The notes beneath the pieces are model-generated. The model worked only from the letters and a program-made list of their open reading frames with translations, searched no databases and was not told the DNA's origin. Of a stretch of 64,000 nt of DNA, positions 23,316 through 33,240 are shown in pieces. The position numbers were made by a program, and so were the translations under genes. The stretch is from contig JABAKD010000026.1 in NCBI GenBank assembly GCA_012845835.1, forward strand, positions 8,192,058 through 8,256,057, read 5' to 3'. Source of the stretch: Undaria pinnatifida. Its lineage: Eukaryota; Sar; Phaeophyceae; Laminariales; Alariaceae. The first letter of the stretch is position 1, and every line of letters begins with the position of its first letter.

Positions 23316-23700
23316 GTTTTTCTTTTTTTCAGTAGACTTGGCCCACATTTATTCAACAGTGAACGCCTTATCATCGTGTGGAAAGCTAGTGGTAGCGTAC
23401 GGGATTGGCGTGTGCTGGCAATGGCGAGAGGAAAGAAATTCAAGGAATGGGACTGGAGGGGGCGCACGGCGGCGAAAAGTAATCCGGAAGAAGGAACAAT
23501 GAGTTTTTTTCAATGAGTTTTTTTCCTTTTTTCAGTAGATTTGGCCCACATTTATTGAACAGTGAACGCCTTATCATCGTGCGTAAACCTAGTGGTAGCG
23601 TACGGGATTGGCGTGTGGTGGGGAGGGGGAGGAAACCCGGAGAATGGGACTGGAGGGGGCGCACGGCGGTGAATGATAGAGCGAAAAAAAAGTCGTCGAG
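23161..23700 (+). repeat. tandem copies (~190-200 bp) of the ALG6 terminal exon end
   Basis: The end of ALG6 exon 12 (from GAACGCCTTATTCTCGTGTG, 23,171) recurs at 23,361 and 23,563, each with CTAGTGGTAGCGTACGGGAT, TGGCGTGTG and AATGGGACTGGAGGGGGCGC. The spacing is about 190 and 202 bp. Only the first copy continues the open ALG6 frame to a stop. Copies 2 and 3 are each preceded by a T-rich tract and TTTTTCAGTAG, so each has a possible splice acceptor. Confidence 0.85.
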
Positions 23701-25059
23701 CTTTTATTTTCACGACACTTGCCCAAGGTTAACAGCCAGGCAGACCGCGGATTGTGCTGTTGTTAAATATGCACGATAACTACTGAACGCTGGCTGTGGT
23801 TCAGTGGTGATCATGCACATTTAAGACGTCTTTGAGCCCCTTTAGCGGGTCGTCGGGATCTTTGGTGTGGTCTGTTTTAGTCGTTTTCGCCTCGTTTTGG
23901 TGGCTGGCTGACTGTGGCGGTCGAAGTGGGATGAGGGTCCTTTTGGTAGGCCCAGTGGGTGGCTTATTTTTCAGCCAGGGCCAACATGGAATGCTCCGAC
24001 GGGGGTGGGGTAAGGTCTGGGTGAGATGAAGCTCCTTGGTAAGCTTTACCGGCGGCCAATTTGAAAGCCAAGATCAGGTTGGAATCCGGAGGGCCCAGAT
24101 CGGAATAGGATCTGGCTGCGTGGGGTCAGGGTGCCAAGAGGGGGCGGAGGGCCCGTGTGGGTTCAAACATTGTATGGAAAGAGTTTGAACTCATTATTGT
24201 TTTATCCTGGGTCTTTGTGATCTACCCTCTGCGATCACGCTACAACCGAGATGTAATTGTAAATGCGACGGGTGCCCGGATTGTGGCGAGAAACGAAGCG
24301 AAAATGCCCCCGAAAAACACAAAACGCCCCCGCCCGGGCCCCTCGCCAATATGAGGGGGACAGTGCCACCACCGTATACAGGGAGTCTAGTTATTCTAAA
24401 GACTGCCGGCTTCTATTGCAGCCTTGTACATTGGCGCTTCGGATTGCTAATGCAGCGTACTGGCTGCTGGTTTCTATTTCAGCCTGGTATACTGGATGCT
24501 GATTTCTACAGTACATCGGTACCTGGAACAGCGTGCCGACGTGCCGACTGCGTCAGCAAATACTCAGCCGTATAAAAACGCTGCTTTCGATAGGGAACGT
24601 CTATCATACCGTCCATCCGTTTTTGTTCCAAAGCGGTACAAGTACAGCTAGGGCTGGGCATTGGCAGCCTCAAATAATAGCAGGTGGGTTGCATCAATAT
24701 ACTGGGCGAGTAAAACCAGTATGCAATCACCCCCGGCTGGTGAGGGAGCCGCGCTATAAGCACAGCCAGGGGCAAAAAAAAAAAGTCGTTTTGGCTTCAT
24801 CTCCCTTCACAATCAGGGCTTTGTCTAACCCTTTGCCCACAACCAGTCCCAAATGCACCATAGATTAATACATCATACACATTCCACAAGTATTTTTTCG
24901 GTACAATCCTGTTGTGTTGTATTGGCCGGGCGTGGTTGAGGGCCATCAATCGAGAAGAAAACGATGCATGGAATTTTTGGCGATGATGTGACGATGTTCA
25001 GTTCGATTTTCGGATGCACATTATTATAAAAACAAAAAAAACGCTCACATGCTGGATGC
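23701..25059. other. intergenic, no gene seen
   Basis: Between the ALG6 3' repeats and the hAT element. No family-like reading frame, RNA gene or repeat with clear ends is visible. Confidence 0.4.
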
Positions 25060-25067
25060 TACTCCGC

Positions 25068-26151
25068 TAGGCTCTGGCCCATAATGCCCGCATTTCTTTG
25101 GGCATAATCAGGCCTTTTGGGCATAAGCATAATGCTGAAGCATATATGGACAAAAAGAGCATATCCAGCATCGGGGATGGGCATATCCCTATCGCTGACG
25201 GTGTGTACAACACAGCAGCGTCTCAAACGAGCTCTGGATACGACTTGTGGGCTTTCTGGGACGACAACAAGGAAAAACTTCCTGCTTGGTTCAACGTAGC
25301 CCAAGACATAGCTCTGATCCAACCCTCTTCCGCTTTCATAGAGAGGGTTTTTTCTATCCTTCGCGCTGCTCTCGACGATCGGCAGGAGAACTCGTACAGT
25401 GACAGAATTGGGGCAGCAGTTCTTCTCAAGTACAACAGGGGATCCAAACTACGCTCGTAGGAGACTGCTGTTTTTTCGAAGTGGTGGGGGGGACGGGGGG
25501 ATGTGGCGTTCTCGGCGAAATTCGTTTGCAGAGACTGCAGATACCCATTTGTACTTTGCAATGCATTTGGTACTTGTTTCTGTTGCTGGGGAACGCGTAG
25601 ATTTCGGCGGGAGGTGGCAGCGTTTTGGCTGTGCTGTGCCTTGGTCCCTTGATTTTGCGACGTTGGGATCGTGGAATTTTTTGCAAGTTTGGCGGTTCTT
25701 CTTTTCTTTGCTCATCTCGGGGACATCCTCATATCCTAATGTTTCCTCATGTTTGCGGTTGGCCCCCACAAAGCTAAAACGCAGCTGCGCGTTGCGCTCT
25801 GAGAGCACCAAAAAATGCAAAAAATACATTTAGTCTTGCCATGCCGCGCTGACAGCAGAAAAAACAGAAAACACGCTTTTTACTTTTTACAGCTTGCCAT
25901 TTGATCAAAAAATGATCAATTAAGAGGTCAACGACATAGAGAGCAATAATAGAGCATGCAACACAAGCATTGGGTGCCCCTGGACGCACAATCTAGCATG
26001 AAAACACCCGTTTCACGCAGCATATTATATGCGGGGCATATCCACGTAATTATGGCATAATTGACGGCATATTCGACGATTTCTGGCATATTCTTTTTCC
26101 AAAAATAGGGCATAAAACACGGAAAAAAAAGGCATTATGGGCCTGACCCTG
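25068..26151. mobile_element. relict hAT transposon, 1,084 bp
   Basis: Inverted ends of 21 bp (25,068-25,088 and 26,131-26,151): TAGGCTCTGGCCCATAATGC on the left, CAGGGTCAGGCCCATAATGC on the right read inward. A perfect 8-bp direct repeat TACTCCGC flanks it (25,060-25,067 and 26,152-26,159), the hAT hallmark. Many GGCATA/GGGCATA motifs cluster inside both ends, as subterminal transposase-binding repeats do. It keeps only the C-terminal part of a transposase gene, so it is probably an internally deleted, non-autonomous element. Confidence 0.9.
25098..25460 (+). pseudogene. hAT transposase C-terminal dimerisation domain fragment
   Basis: Open frame of 120 codons inside the hAT element. The part from about residue 50 onward has the hATC pattern: YDLWAFWDDNKEKLPAWFNV, then IALIQPSSAFIERVFSILRA, then DDRQENSYSDRIGAAVLLKY. 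The W, the (S)SA..ERVFS block and the LKYN end are the conserved features. The BED zinc finger and the DDE catalytic core are missing. The first codons derive from the element's subterminal repeats, so the annotated Met is probably not a real start. Confidence 0.8.
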
Positions 26152-26194
26152 TACTCCGCTCTCCTCCCGAGACACGCTTTGATGGGTTTCCGTT

Positions 26195-26330
26195 AATATC
26201 GTATGGCGTGTTTCTTGGACATTCTACAGTACTACTCGTACGTAATATCAAATCTACTGGCAGGCTCAAGCCGTGGAAAGCCACTCCCAGTCCATGCAGC
26301 CAGTGCGCCAGTGCCCAGCGCTAGATAAAG
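26195..26330 (+). repeat. dispersed repeat R3, copy 1
   Basis: Shares GCGTGTTTCTTGGAC, TCAAATCTA(C/T)TGGC and GGCAGGCTCA with 58,337-58,455 in the same order. Short, non-coding, ends undefined. Confidence 0.5.
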
Positions 26331-26519
26331 AGCCGTGCAGCTCTAAAAATACTTTTTAAATCTTAGATTTCAACCATACAGAGTACCAGGTATGGATCAC
26401 CATTGGGCAGAGGAGAGAGAGGCCTTTCTTGCGCTAGCTACCTTTTATGTACAACAACACCCCCTTGCAGCATGCTTAGTACATAAACTCGTGGATCGCC
26501 GTCAGATTAGCCGAGGCTG

Positions 26520-26645
26520 GCTTGTTGGCCGCCTATTAAATAAAAACGCCACCGAAACACGCGGCGGAGCCACGCGATCGCCCCCTGCCGATCTCGAGAC
26601 CCCTTGCGCTCATAGGGTGGTTTGTGGGTTAGGACTGAAATCGGG
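26520..26645 (+). repeat. dispersed repeat R4, copy 1
   Basis: Reverse complement of about 57,025-57,125 matches here: ACGCCACCGAAACACGCGGC, GGAGCC, CCCCTGCCGATCTCGA. The other copy lies beside telomere-like AACCCTAACCC sequence. Confidence 0.55.
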
Positions 26646-27697
26646 ATAGAGGCCTGGGCCATCATGCATGACAGATATTGACCCAAAGGTGTTGCGAGGT
26701 TGTCGTACTTGGGTAAAAATTGCCTCCTCCGTGAAAAAAATGCCGGTAGGTCCAATTTAACCATGACTACATGAAGGGCATACTGATGCACATACACCCC
26801 ACGGCCAGCCGGTCACGTGACGGTGTCCCATGTCCCCTGCTAGAAAGCGCCTACCGATATTTGTGGAAACCCCTTCATATTTTGATATGCAGAGCAAGCG
26901 TTTGTCAACCGGTGCTGCGCTACCCTTCGCGCTTCAAAATCGCCCTCGCACCGCACCCCGTATTGCATCGCAAAAAAACATTAAAAAAATGCACCCGAAA
27001 ATGGGTCGGTTCCAGGTAGGTCGGATTTTCATCCCCGGCTAACCAGCCGTGTTGTCTGAGTTCACGTGCGGTTTTGGTCCATTTCTGGTACGTCACGAGT
27101 CCAAACTACCGGCGTTTGATGTTACTTGGTTTTTGGCGGTTGGCAGGGCTGGCCCTCGTGGCAGTGTAATGTATACTGTCAGTATTACACTACGAACTAC
27201 AGTAGGTACAAACTGGTTGAGGGGCTGTATCAACTGCCAGGTAGTATACTGGTATTGACTATTAATATTCATACGCAGTAATTGTGCCTCAAAATGTAGC
27301 GGAAATTCACTAAAAATGCGCGGCGCTGGGGGAGGGAACGCTAAACGGAAGATGTCGGGAGACAGGGAGCAGGAGACAACGTACGTACGAATATACGTAG
27401 CCGACAATGACCACGCGATTTCCAATTGAACAACGGCCCCAAACAAACAAGTCTTCTTCAGCGCTACCATGAAGCCACATATCCCGTCAAAACACGCCTC
27501 CGGTAGAGGGCGGCTCTGGCGGATCCCCCTGACCGGCCGCGTACTGGCAGCAAGCTCTGGCCACAAGCTTCGTAATGCATGATTGAGATAAATACAGCAG
27601 TAAAAGATATTTGTGTGCTGGATACAATCCAGCGTAAGCTAAGCAAACCAGAAAAATTACAGGAGAGAGGGTAAGAAACAAGAGAAAAGGAAGAATG
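26646..27697. other. intergenic, no gene seen
   Basis: No convincing coding sequence, RNA gene or defined repeat. Scattered short frames lack family motifs. Confidence 0.4.
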
Positions 27698-27710
27698 AAA
27701 AATAAGACAG

Positions 27711-27882
27711 CTTACGCTATACCTACGATGGGACCCGAAGGGTGCGCCAGCTAGCGTTGGGTTGCGAAAGCAACTGAGTCAAATCGACACACGACGCGTA
27801 TGAAAATACGTGGAAGTGTGTGGTGTGAGCTAAAGCTTTATTTTTCCCCATCCGCCGGAGGATAGTAAAATAAAATGAAAAT
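27711..27882 (+). mobile_element. SINE-like family S2, longest copy
   Basis: 172-bp insertion between two identical 13-bp direct repeats AAAAATAAGACAG (27,698-27,710 and 27,883-27,895), as made by target-primed reverse transcription. It contains GTTGCGAAAGCAAC, a 5-bp stem with a GAAA (GNRA) loop, and ends GAGCTAAAGCTTTATTTTTC, CCCATCCGCCGGAGGATAG and an A-rich tail. Shorter copies share only the 3' end. No A/B-box pol III promoter is obvious, so the source may be a LINE 3' end or a non-tRNA SINE. Confidence 0.8.
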
Positions 27883-27899
27883 AAAAATAAGACAGAAAA

Positions 27900-28682
27900 C
27901 ATCATATGGGGGGGGGAGGAGGTACCGGTACGTATAAAGGCGGGAAAAAAACTTTCAAAAAGCGCCCCCGGTTCAAAATTCTCAGTCACGCTTAGACTAG
28001 TCTTTTCTCGCAAAATTACGCAAGTTTAACTTTGCGCAGAAACTCCAACTGCTGTTGCACTTACCTGGAGCATGGTGCAATGGTGTCCGTGTGCGCGCCT
28101 GTTGCTTATCCTTGGCCGCACGTTATCCGATCCAAGCCGTGTCTACGCACAAAGCATATGCATCGGCCGTCAATGCCATGGTCTGCGAACTGCGCAGTCA
28201 TTACCGAATGGCAGGCAGCCTCTTCCACCCCGACGGGTCAGTGGTTGAAAAAATCAGTTGAGTAGTTTGGGTTACCGCCATCACATGCCAACACGCAACT
28301 TGTGAAACGCTGAAAAAATCCGAGGCAGTTGACACATCGTGAGCTGCCTACGCTCACGTTTTCAAAAGCGGAGCCACCGATACAGCTGGTAATCCGAAAG
28401 CACAATATGGTGGGTGCAGTGACCCTGCAAAGCGACGCACAGCCAAGTACAAGGAGGCACGCTACTAGACTAGACGTAATACAGCTGTCAGTAGAGTACC
28501 GCTGCTGCTGTGTACACCCACACTCAGCCGCCTTTCAATTTTGAAAATGCTGTCAACGAAATCAAGACCAACGGCAGCGTACTCACAACGCGCAGCTGAC
28601 GGGCAACTCGAAACAACGGGCACTTACTGCTGCTGCTACTACTATTTAATGAGACTACTGACTGTTCCTTCTTGTTTAGGGT
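27900..28682. other. intergenic before the histone H2B 3' end, no gene seen
   Basis: Contains a short open frame at 28,055-28,261 with fairly protein-like composition but no recognised motif. Otherwise featureless. Confidence 0.35.
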
Positions 28683-28699
28683 GGTGTTGAGTAAACACC
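28683..28699 (-). terminator. histone 3'-end stem-loop, H2B
   Basis: Minus strand reads GGTGTTTACTCAACACC: 6-bp stem GGTGTT/AACACC, 5-nt loop, about 76 nt after the H2B stop. Preceded by CCAACCT, followed by ACCACCC and the purine-rich CAAGAAGGAACAG. Identical to the H2A and H3 stem-loops. Confidence 0.85.
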
Positions 28700-28775
28700 A
28701 GGTTGGTTTTGCTGGATGATCGCGAGAGTTGGGGAGGACGGCTGTCATCTCGTATCATCCCAGATGAGGCTAGCT

Positions 28776-29135
28776 TTAGGCGGAGTAAGACGAGGTGAAC
28801 TTGGTCACGGCCTTGGTGCCCTCAGACACGGCGTGCTTGGCCAGCTCTCCAGGGAGCATAAGACGCACCGCCGTCTGCACCTCGCGAGAGGAGAGGGTGG
28901 CCTTCTTGTTGTACCGGGTCAGCTTCCCGGACTCGCCGGCCACGCGCTCGAACACATCGTTGATGAACGAGTTCATGATGGACATTCCGCGCTTGGAGAT
29001 ACCGGTGTCGGGGTGCACCTGCTTGAGCACCTTGTAGATGTACGACGAGTAAGACTCGGTCCTCTTGTTCTTCTTCTTCTTGTCACCGGCCTTCTTGGGG
29101 GCCTTGGCGGACTTCTTGGAGGGGGTCTTGGCCAT
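28776..29135 (-). CDS. H2B: histone H2B
   Basis: Core histone H2B, 119 aa, partner of H2A in the nucleosome. The start is the ATG at 29,133-29,135 ([15 protein letters not shown]); the frame stays open upstream but the family N-terminus and a divergent promoter favour this Met. After a Lys-rich tail the histone fold runs [58 protein letters not shown] and ends [19 protein letters not shown], with the Lys of the conserved ubiquitination site (EGTKAVTKF). Transcribed divergently from H2A across 356 bp. Intronless, with a histone stem-loop in the 3' UTR, as in replication-dependent genes. Confidence 0.98.
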   Translation of the reverse strand: MAKTPSKKSAKAPKKAGDKKKKNKRTESYSSYIYKVLKQVHPDTGISKRGMSIMNSFINDVFERVAGESGKLTRYNKKATLSSREVQTAVRLMLPGELAKHAVSEGTKAVTKFTSSYSA

Positions 29136-29491
29136 GTTGCTTGTTTGGAGGATAAAGAAGAGAGTGTCTGAGGGTGGAGTGAGTTGTGGGAATGGCGGGC
29201 TGCTTCGCTGCTTCCGAAAATATTTGATCGAGCCGGGTTGTATATATGTTGAAGGCGTTATTTCGTGTTGTTTCTTTTCGCTCACCGCGTTTCGGTTCGA
29301 CCAATGGTTAGTTTTTGGTGAAGACGTACCAGCCAATCATACATCCGATGAAAGTTATTCAAAAACTAACGCCAAACGGCAGTTGCAATTTTTTGCTTTT
29401 TTGAATCGAACCAGCTAGCCGAGCCACCTACGACACAACTCTATCACACCGCTATCTCCTTCCCTCTCCATCTCTCAACCCCCAAGCAATC
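29136..29491. promoter_or_regulatory. divergent H2B/H2A promoter
   Basis: 356-bp spacer. Two CCAAT boxes, 29,301-29,305 and 29,333-29,337, the second within CCAGCCAATCAT. A TATA-like GTATATATG near 29,240 suits H2B. The reverse complement of ACGCCAAA near 29,370 (TTTGGCGT) is one base off an E2F site. The pyrimidine-rich leader before H2A resembles that of H3. Confidence 0.6.
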
Positions 29492-29863
29492 ATGTCCGGA
29501 AAAGGAAAGGGAGGCCGAGGGGACAAGAAGTCCACCACCAGGTCCGCCAAGGCTGGACTCCAGTTCCCCGTGGGACGTGTGGGTCGCTTCCTCAAGGCTG
29601 GCAAGTACGCCCAGCGCGTGGGCGCCGGTGCCCCCGTGTACCTGGCCGCTGTACTTGAGTACCTTACCGCTGAGGTGCTCGAGCTGGCTGGCAACGCCGC
29701 CCGCGACAACAAGAAGGCCCGCATCATCCCCCGCCACATCCAGCTCGCTGTCCGCAACGACGAGGAGCTCAACAAGCTTCTCGGCGAGGTGACCATCGCG
29801 TCCGGCGGTGTCCTGCCCAACATCCACGCCGTCCTCCTCCCAAAGAAGGTCGTGAAGAAGTAA
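29492..29863 (+). CDS. H2A: histone H2A, canonical
   Basis: Core histone H2A, 123 aa. N-terminal tail [20 protein letters not shown], then [17 protein letters not shown], the [17 protein letters not shown] helix with the [10 protein letters not shown] loop, [20 protein letters not shown] and [13 protein letters not shown]. The acidic-patch residues (EYL, NDEELN) are present. The C-terminus KKVVKK lacks the SQ(E/D) motif of H2A.X, so this is canonical H2A. Intronless; stop at 29,861-29,863; a stem-loop follows 74 nt later. Codons are strongly GC-rich compared with the flanks, as expected of a highly expressed gene. Confidence 0.98.
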   Translation: MSGKGKGGRGDKKSTTRSAKAGLQFPVGRVGRFLKAGKYAQRVGAGAPVYLAAVLEYLTAEVLELAGNAARDNKKARIIPRHIQLAVRNDEELNKLLGEVTIASGGVLPNIHAVLLPKKVVKK

Positions 29864-29937
29864 AGCGGTCTCAAGCCCTGCGACAACAACAACGACAGCT
29901 GTGCCTCCATCTATCCGAGCTGTACCACAATCAACCT

Positions 29938-29954
29938 GGTGTTTACTCAACACC
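29938..29954 (+). terminator. histone 3'-end stem-loop, H2A
   Basis: GGTGTTTACTCAACACC, preceded by TCAACCT and followed by ACCC and AAACAAAAAGAAACG, a purine-rich block resembling a histone downstream element. Confidence 0.85.
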
Positions 29955-30180
29955 ACCCAAACAAAAAGAAACGTAGCCTATGATTGTTGACTTACAACAC
30001 TGATTGTTGACTTACAACACTATAGCCGAAAGCTGGATGGGAAGGAGCCCCAAGACCCTGCGAGGTGGGTGCTGCTGACGTTTCAGTTCATTGGTCGCGA
30101 AAAGCAAGGTAAGTTCGTATTTTTTTCAGGTTGTGGGCCGTTCTGTGTTTTCTTCGATGGTTCATCCTTGATGTATCGAT

Positions 30181-30202
30181 GTGTGTGTGTGTGTGTGTGT
30201 TC
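30181..30202 (+). repeat. GT dinucleotide repeat
   Basis: About ten GT units (30,181-30,200) downstream of H2A. A 21-bp tandem duplication (TGATTGTTGACTTACAACAC) lies just before it, at about 29,980-30,021. Confidence 0.8.
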
Positions 30203-30342
30203 TTCACATTAAACCGTTTTTCTACTCGTCGACATCCAGCACACCCAGTGTCCGTACTGATTCTTCACCCTAGAAAGATCAGCTCTGTGGTCATCGATAG
30301 ACTTGATCCGACCTGCCTTGCTGTGCACTATCACTATTAATA

Positions 30343-30957
30343 AGAGGTGTTACCCTTTTACCTATTACCCGGGTACTCGTGAGATGCCGTTCGAAATCCC
30401 GGGCATGGCAATCTACCATCACCTAGAATCACGTTCCCTGGGTAGTCTACTCTTGCGTCCGATATTCTTCTGGAAATCATTTTCAAAATGACAATGCTCA
30501 TGCCGCTCGCCTCACCCGCCTGTGCTTTGAATCCACGAAAACATACGTATCTACTTGTTGTACAACAATGGCTTTGTATCGCGGCGCCGTCTGTTTTAGT
30601 GGTGTGTATGGATAGTCCAAATGGATATCATTAATTAATTGTGGCAGGGTTATACCGAATCCTCTATACCTTTGCGTTACAACAACTCTGTTAAAGCCTT
30701 GAGAACTGGAGACCCGTTTTGGGGGACAAACCACTTGGAGTGAGTATGGGGAGGGGTTAGGGGCTCTATAAAGGGGAGATGTAGGATAGCTATCTCGCAG
30801 CAAATTGAACTTGTTGATAAATAATGTCCTGGGTACCCGGGCGATGTTATTCGGGTACCCGCCCGAAACAACCGTAAATACTCGCGAGTACCCGGGATCC
30901 CCCCCCTCAAAATTAGCGGGTACCCGTTTAGACGGGTACTCGTCAGGTAACACCTCT
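30343..30957. mobile_element. candidate inverted-repeat element with GGTACCC-rich interior
   Basis: AGAGGTGTTACC at 30,343-30,354 and its exact reverse complement at 30,946-30,957 bound 615 bp. Both ends also carry GGGTACTCGT-type sequence, and the right part is full of GCGGGTACCCG palindromes. No target duplication found, so the boundaries are tentative. A micro-MITE relative lies inside (30,693-30,776). Confidence 0.45.
30693..30776 (+). mobile_element. micro-MITE family M, diverged copy
   Basis: Aligns with 35,224-35,306: ACTGGAGACCCGTTTTGGGG, GACAAA, ACTTGGA, GGGGAGGGGTTAGGGGCTCT, TAAAGGGG. The left end is degraded. Confidence 0.6.
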
Positions 30958-31465
30958 GCCGTGCACACGTACGTAGACGGCCGCTCGCCCCTCGGCGACC
31001 TCTTTACACCCCTCTTCCCTTGTTTGCTATGATACAAGTACACACTGCTCCTGGCATCGTGGAAGAGTGCACAGTATGTGTCTCACTTATTATGTCCTAC
31101 TTGATGCGCTCATATAACGTCCCCCCGTATCATGTTGAAGACTTTTTTTTAAAAGTTCTATCACGCCGGTGTTAAGAGCTCTGTAGAATCACGCCAAACC
31201 GCGCTGCGGCTTTTTTTATTTTCGCAGAATCCTATTGATTATGGTGCGGTGCGGATTTTTTCGTTACGGTTCCGCTGAAACTGGTGGAAAACAGCACCGA
31301 ACTGCCCCGCAATAAACCACGTGGTTTTAGAGGCCCGACGATTTTTTGTCGAGTCGAACGCAGTCTGCCTCCTACGCACGTCTGTACGTCGTAGACAGCA
31401 ATGCAAGTGAGGATACGTATCGTCTGTCATACACCGCGAAGTATAGGATTAAGTCGAAAGCTATA

Positions 31466-31629
31466 CAGTAGGTGGCCCTATATAGTGTGGGTATGAGTCA
31501 CGAAAAATTACCCGCACTATACCGGGCACCCGCACTATATAAAGACCGGTCACTATAGAGGGGTCTATATTGTACCAAACGATTTCACCCGCACAATATC
31601 GGACACCCGCACTACAGGGCCACCTACTG
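31466..31629. mobile_element. Tc1/mariner-like MITE, 164 bp
   Basis: Left end CAGTAGGTGGCCCTATATAG, right end read inward CAGTAGGTGGCCCTGTAGTG, with TA on both sides (31,464-31,465 and 31,630-31,631). The interior repeats CACCCGCACTATA-type phrases. CAGT ends and TA targets fit Tc1/mariner. Related in layout to 6,509-6,841. Confidence 0.8.
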
Positions 31630-32397
31630 TATTGGTGCGGTTCGGTGTGGACTGCTGTGTTTTTGAATGGTATCATAGACAGGGTGCGAGATGTGGGATG
31701 TGGGAGATCGTGTGACAGACGGGCCTGAGGGTGCGGTGCTGCACCGAACTGCGAAAAATCTGTGGCACATGTTTTAACTTCCGACCGCACCCGCTAAATA
31801 CTAAAAATGTTGTAATTTTAGTTGTACCACCTCCGCCTACACTCGCATGCTGATGAGCCGGCGAGGACTAAAGCTTACCAGGTACCTAGTAGGACCTAAC
31901 TTTGTAAGTATACCCTTCGACACTCTGGTCAATGTTAATGTTGCATCCTAACGCTCGTATCACACAAAAGAGTGTACCGCTTTCGGCTGCGGCCGTTTGG
32001 CGGAAACCCTCGATTTTCGATTTTTGGTGTGTCAGAGGTCATAATCTGGCCGGTGTGGGGTAAGGGTATACTTCGAAGTATGTGTATATTCATGTTGATG
32101 ACCCTTTGCAGGCGGCAATTATATACATACCCAGACGGTCAGTTTCCAGGCTTCAGCCCCGGGTGAGACCAAGGTGCCAAGCGGGAACAGCGTGGGGTTG
32201 TTTTCAGAGTTTTATTTGCAGACCCTACCTGCAATTTTACTTTGGGTTTCGTCGAAAACCGACGCGATGCTGTTGCACGCGAGCGGTATTCTTCACTTCT
32301 TCACTACGAAGGTTGTCCCTTACCATGCCAGGTATGAAGCAAGAACTCCATTGTAAAGAGTACGTAAAGTTAGTACGTAGTATCCCCGTCTTCCCAA

Positions 32398-33240
32398 ACA
32401 ATGGGATTATTGCACTATTACTTATTACCCCCCCCCCCCCCGGTCCGTCCGGCCGTTGTAGGGATGCGAGGGTCTATGTTCCGACAGACTACGGGCCAGG
32501 CATGAAAATGATTACCCCCCCCCTACCCCCACCTGTCCTGCAGAAAATAAAATGCTCAACTATATGTAAGTTTCCCGTCCTCGCGCTTCGTCGCCGTCCC
32601 CCTCCCCCGATGAAATCGGTCCTGTTATCCGTCTACTCGTTACGGTGCTCCGTCTCGAAATAAACGATGCGAGATCAATGGTGAAACTAGGGCAAGCAAC
32701 GAAACCATTGCACCGCCCCCGGCTATCTATCCCCCCTCTACCCCCACTTGCCCGTCATTGCAGCAGGTTTCCCGCCCTCCATGCTTCGTCGCAGTTACCC
32801 AATCCCTATCCTTTCTATTCGCCGTGTACTCGCTATACTCTCACTCTCCCGTCACCTCAGCCTGAATTGGCTCTACGACAGCAGCCGCTGATCCTCCCCC
32901 CCCGTCGCGCCCAACCCACCCCCTCTGCTTTTTTTTCAGTACACAACATATTGCCCTTCGATGCGCTGTCCCCTTCATGTTTGTCCCCTTCATGAATATA
33001 CGCATCGTGACCATTGCCTCTCCTTTGTCCATCCCGCCCCCTTCTCTATAGCGAGCGAGTAAGTGGCGTCGCTTTTCCCCTGCATCCATCAACATGACAT
33101 CATGACATCATGACGGAGAATGTCCTGGAAGTCGTCGGGACGACGGGCACCAGACAGGTGTGTAGTAAGTATCAGACATAGTGTACAATTAATAATAAGA
33201 GTGGCGAGAAGGAAAAAACACCAGTGATATATAATACGCC
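32398..33240 (+). other. C-rich intergenic stretch, no gene seen
   Basis: Alternates poly(C) runs with pieces of the dispersed family C (GTAGGGATGCGAGGGTC near 32,459; CTCCGTCTCGAAATAAACGA near 32,649). No coding sequence recognised. Confidence 0.5.

Noticed and set aside
25110-25130. U2 snRNA-like GGCCTTTTGG
   Set aside because: Only this short phrase matches, and it is a subterminal motif region of the hAT element.
30498-31043. 181-codon minus-strand open frame
   Set aside because: Lies across the GGGTACCC-rich inverted-repeat element and a micro-MITE; no family resemblance.
32082-32663. 193-codon plus-strand open frame
   Set aside because: Crosses poly(C) runs and repeat family C, no motif.
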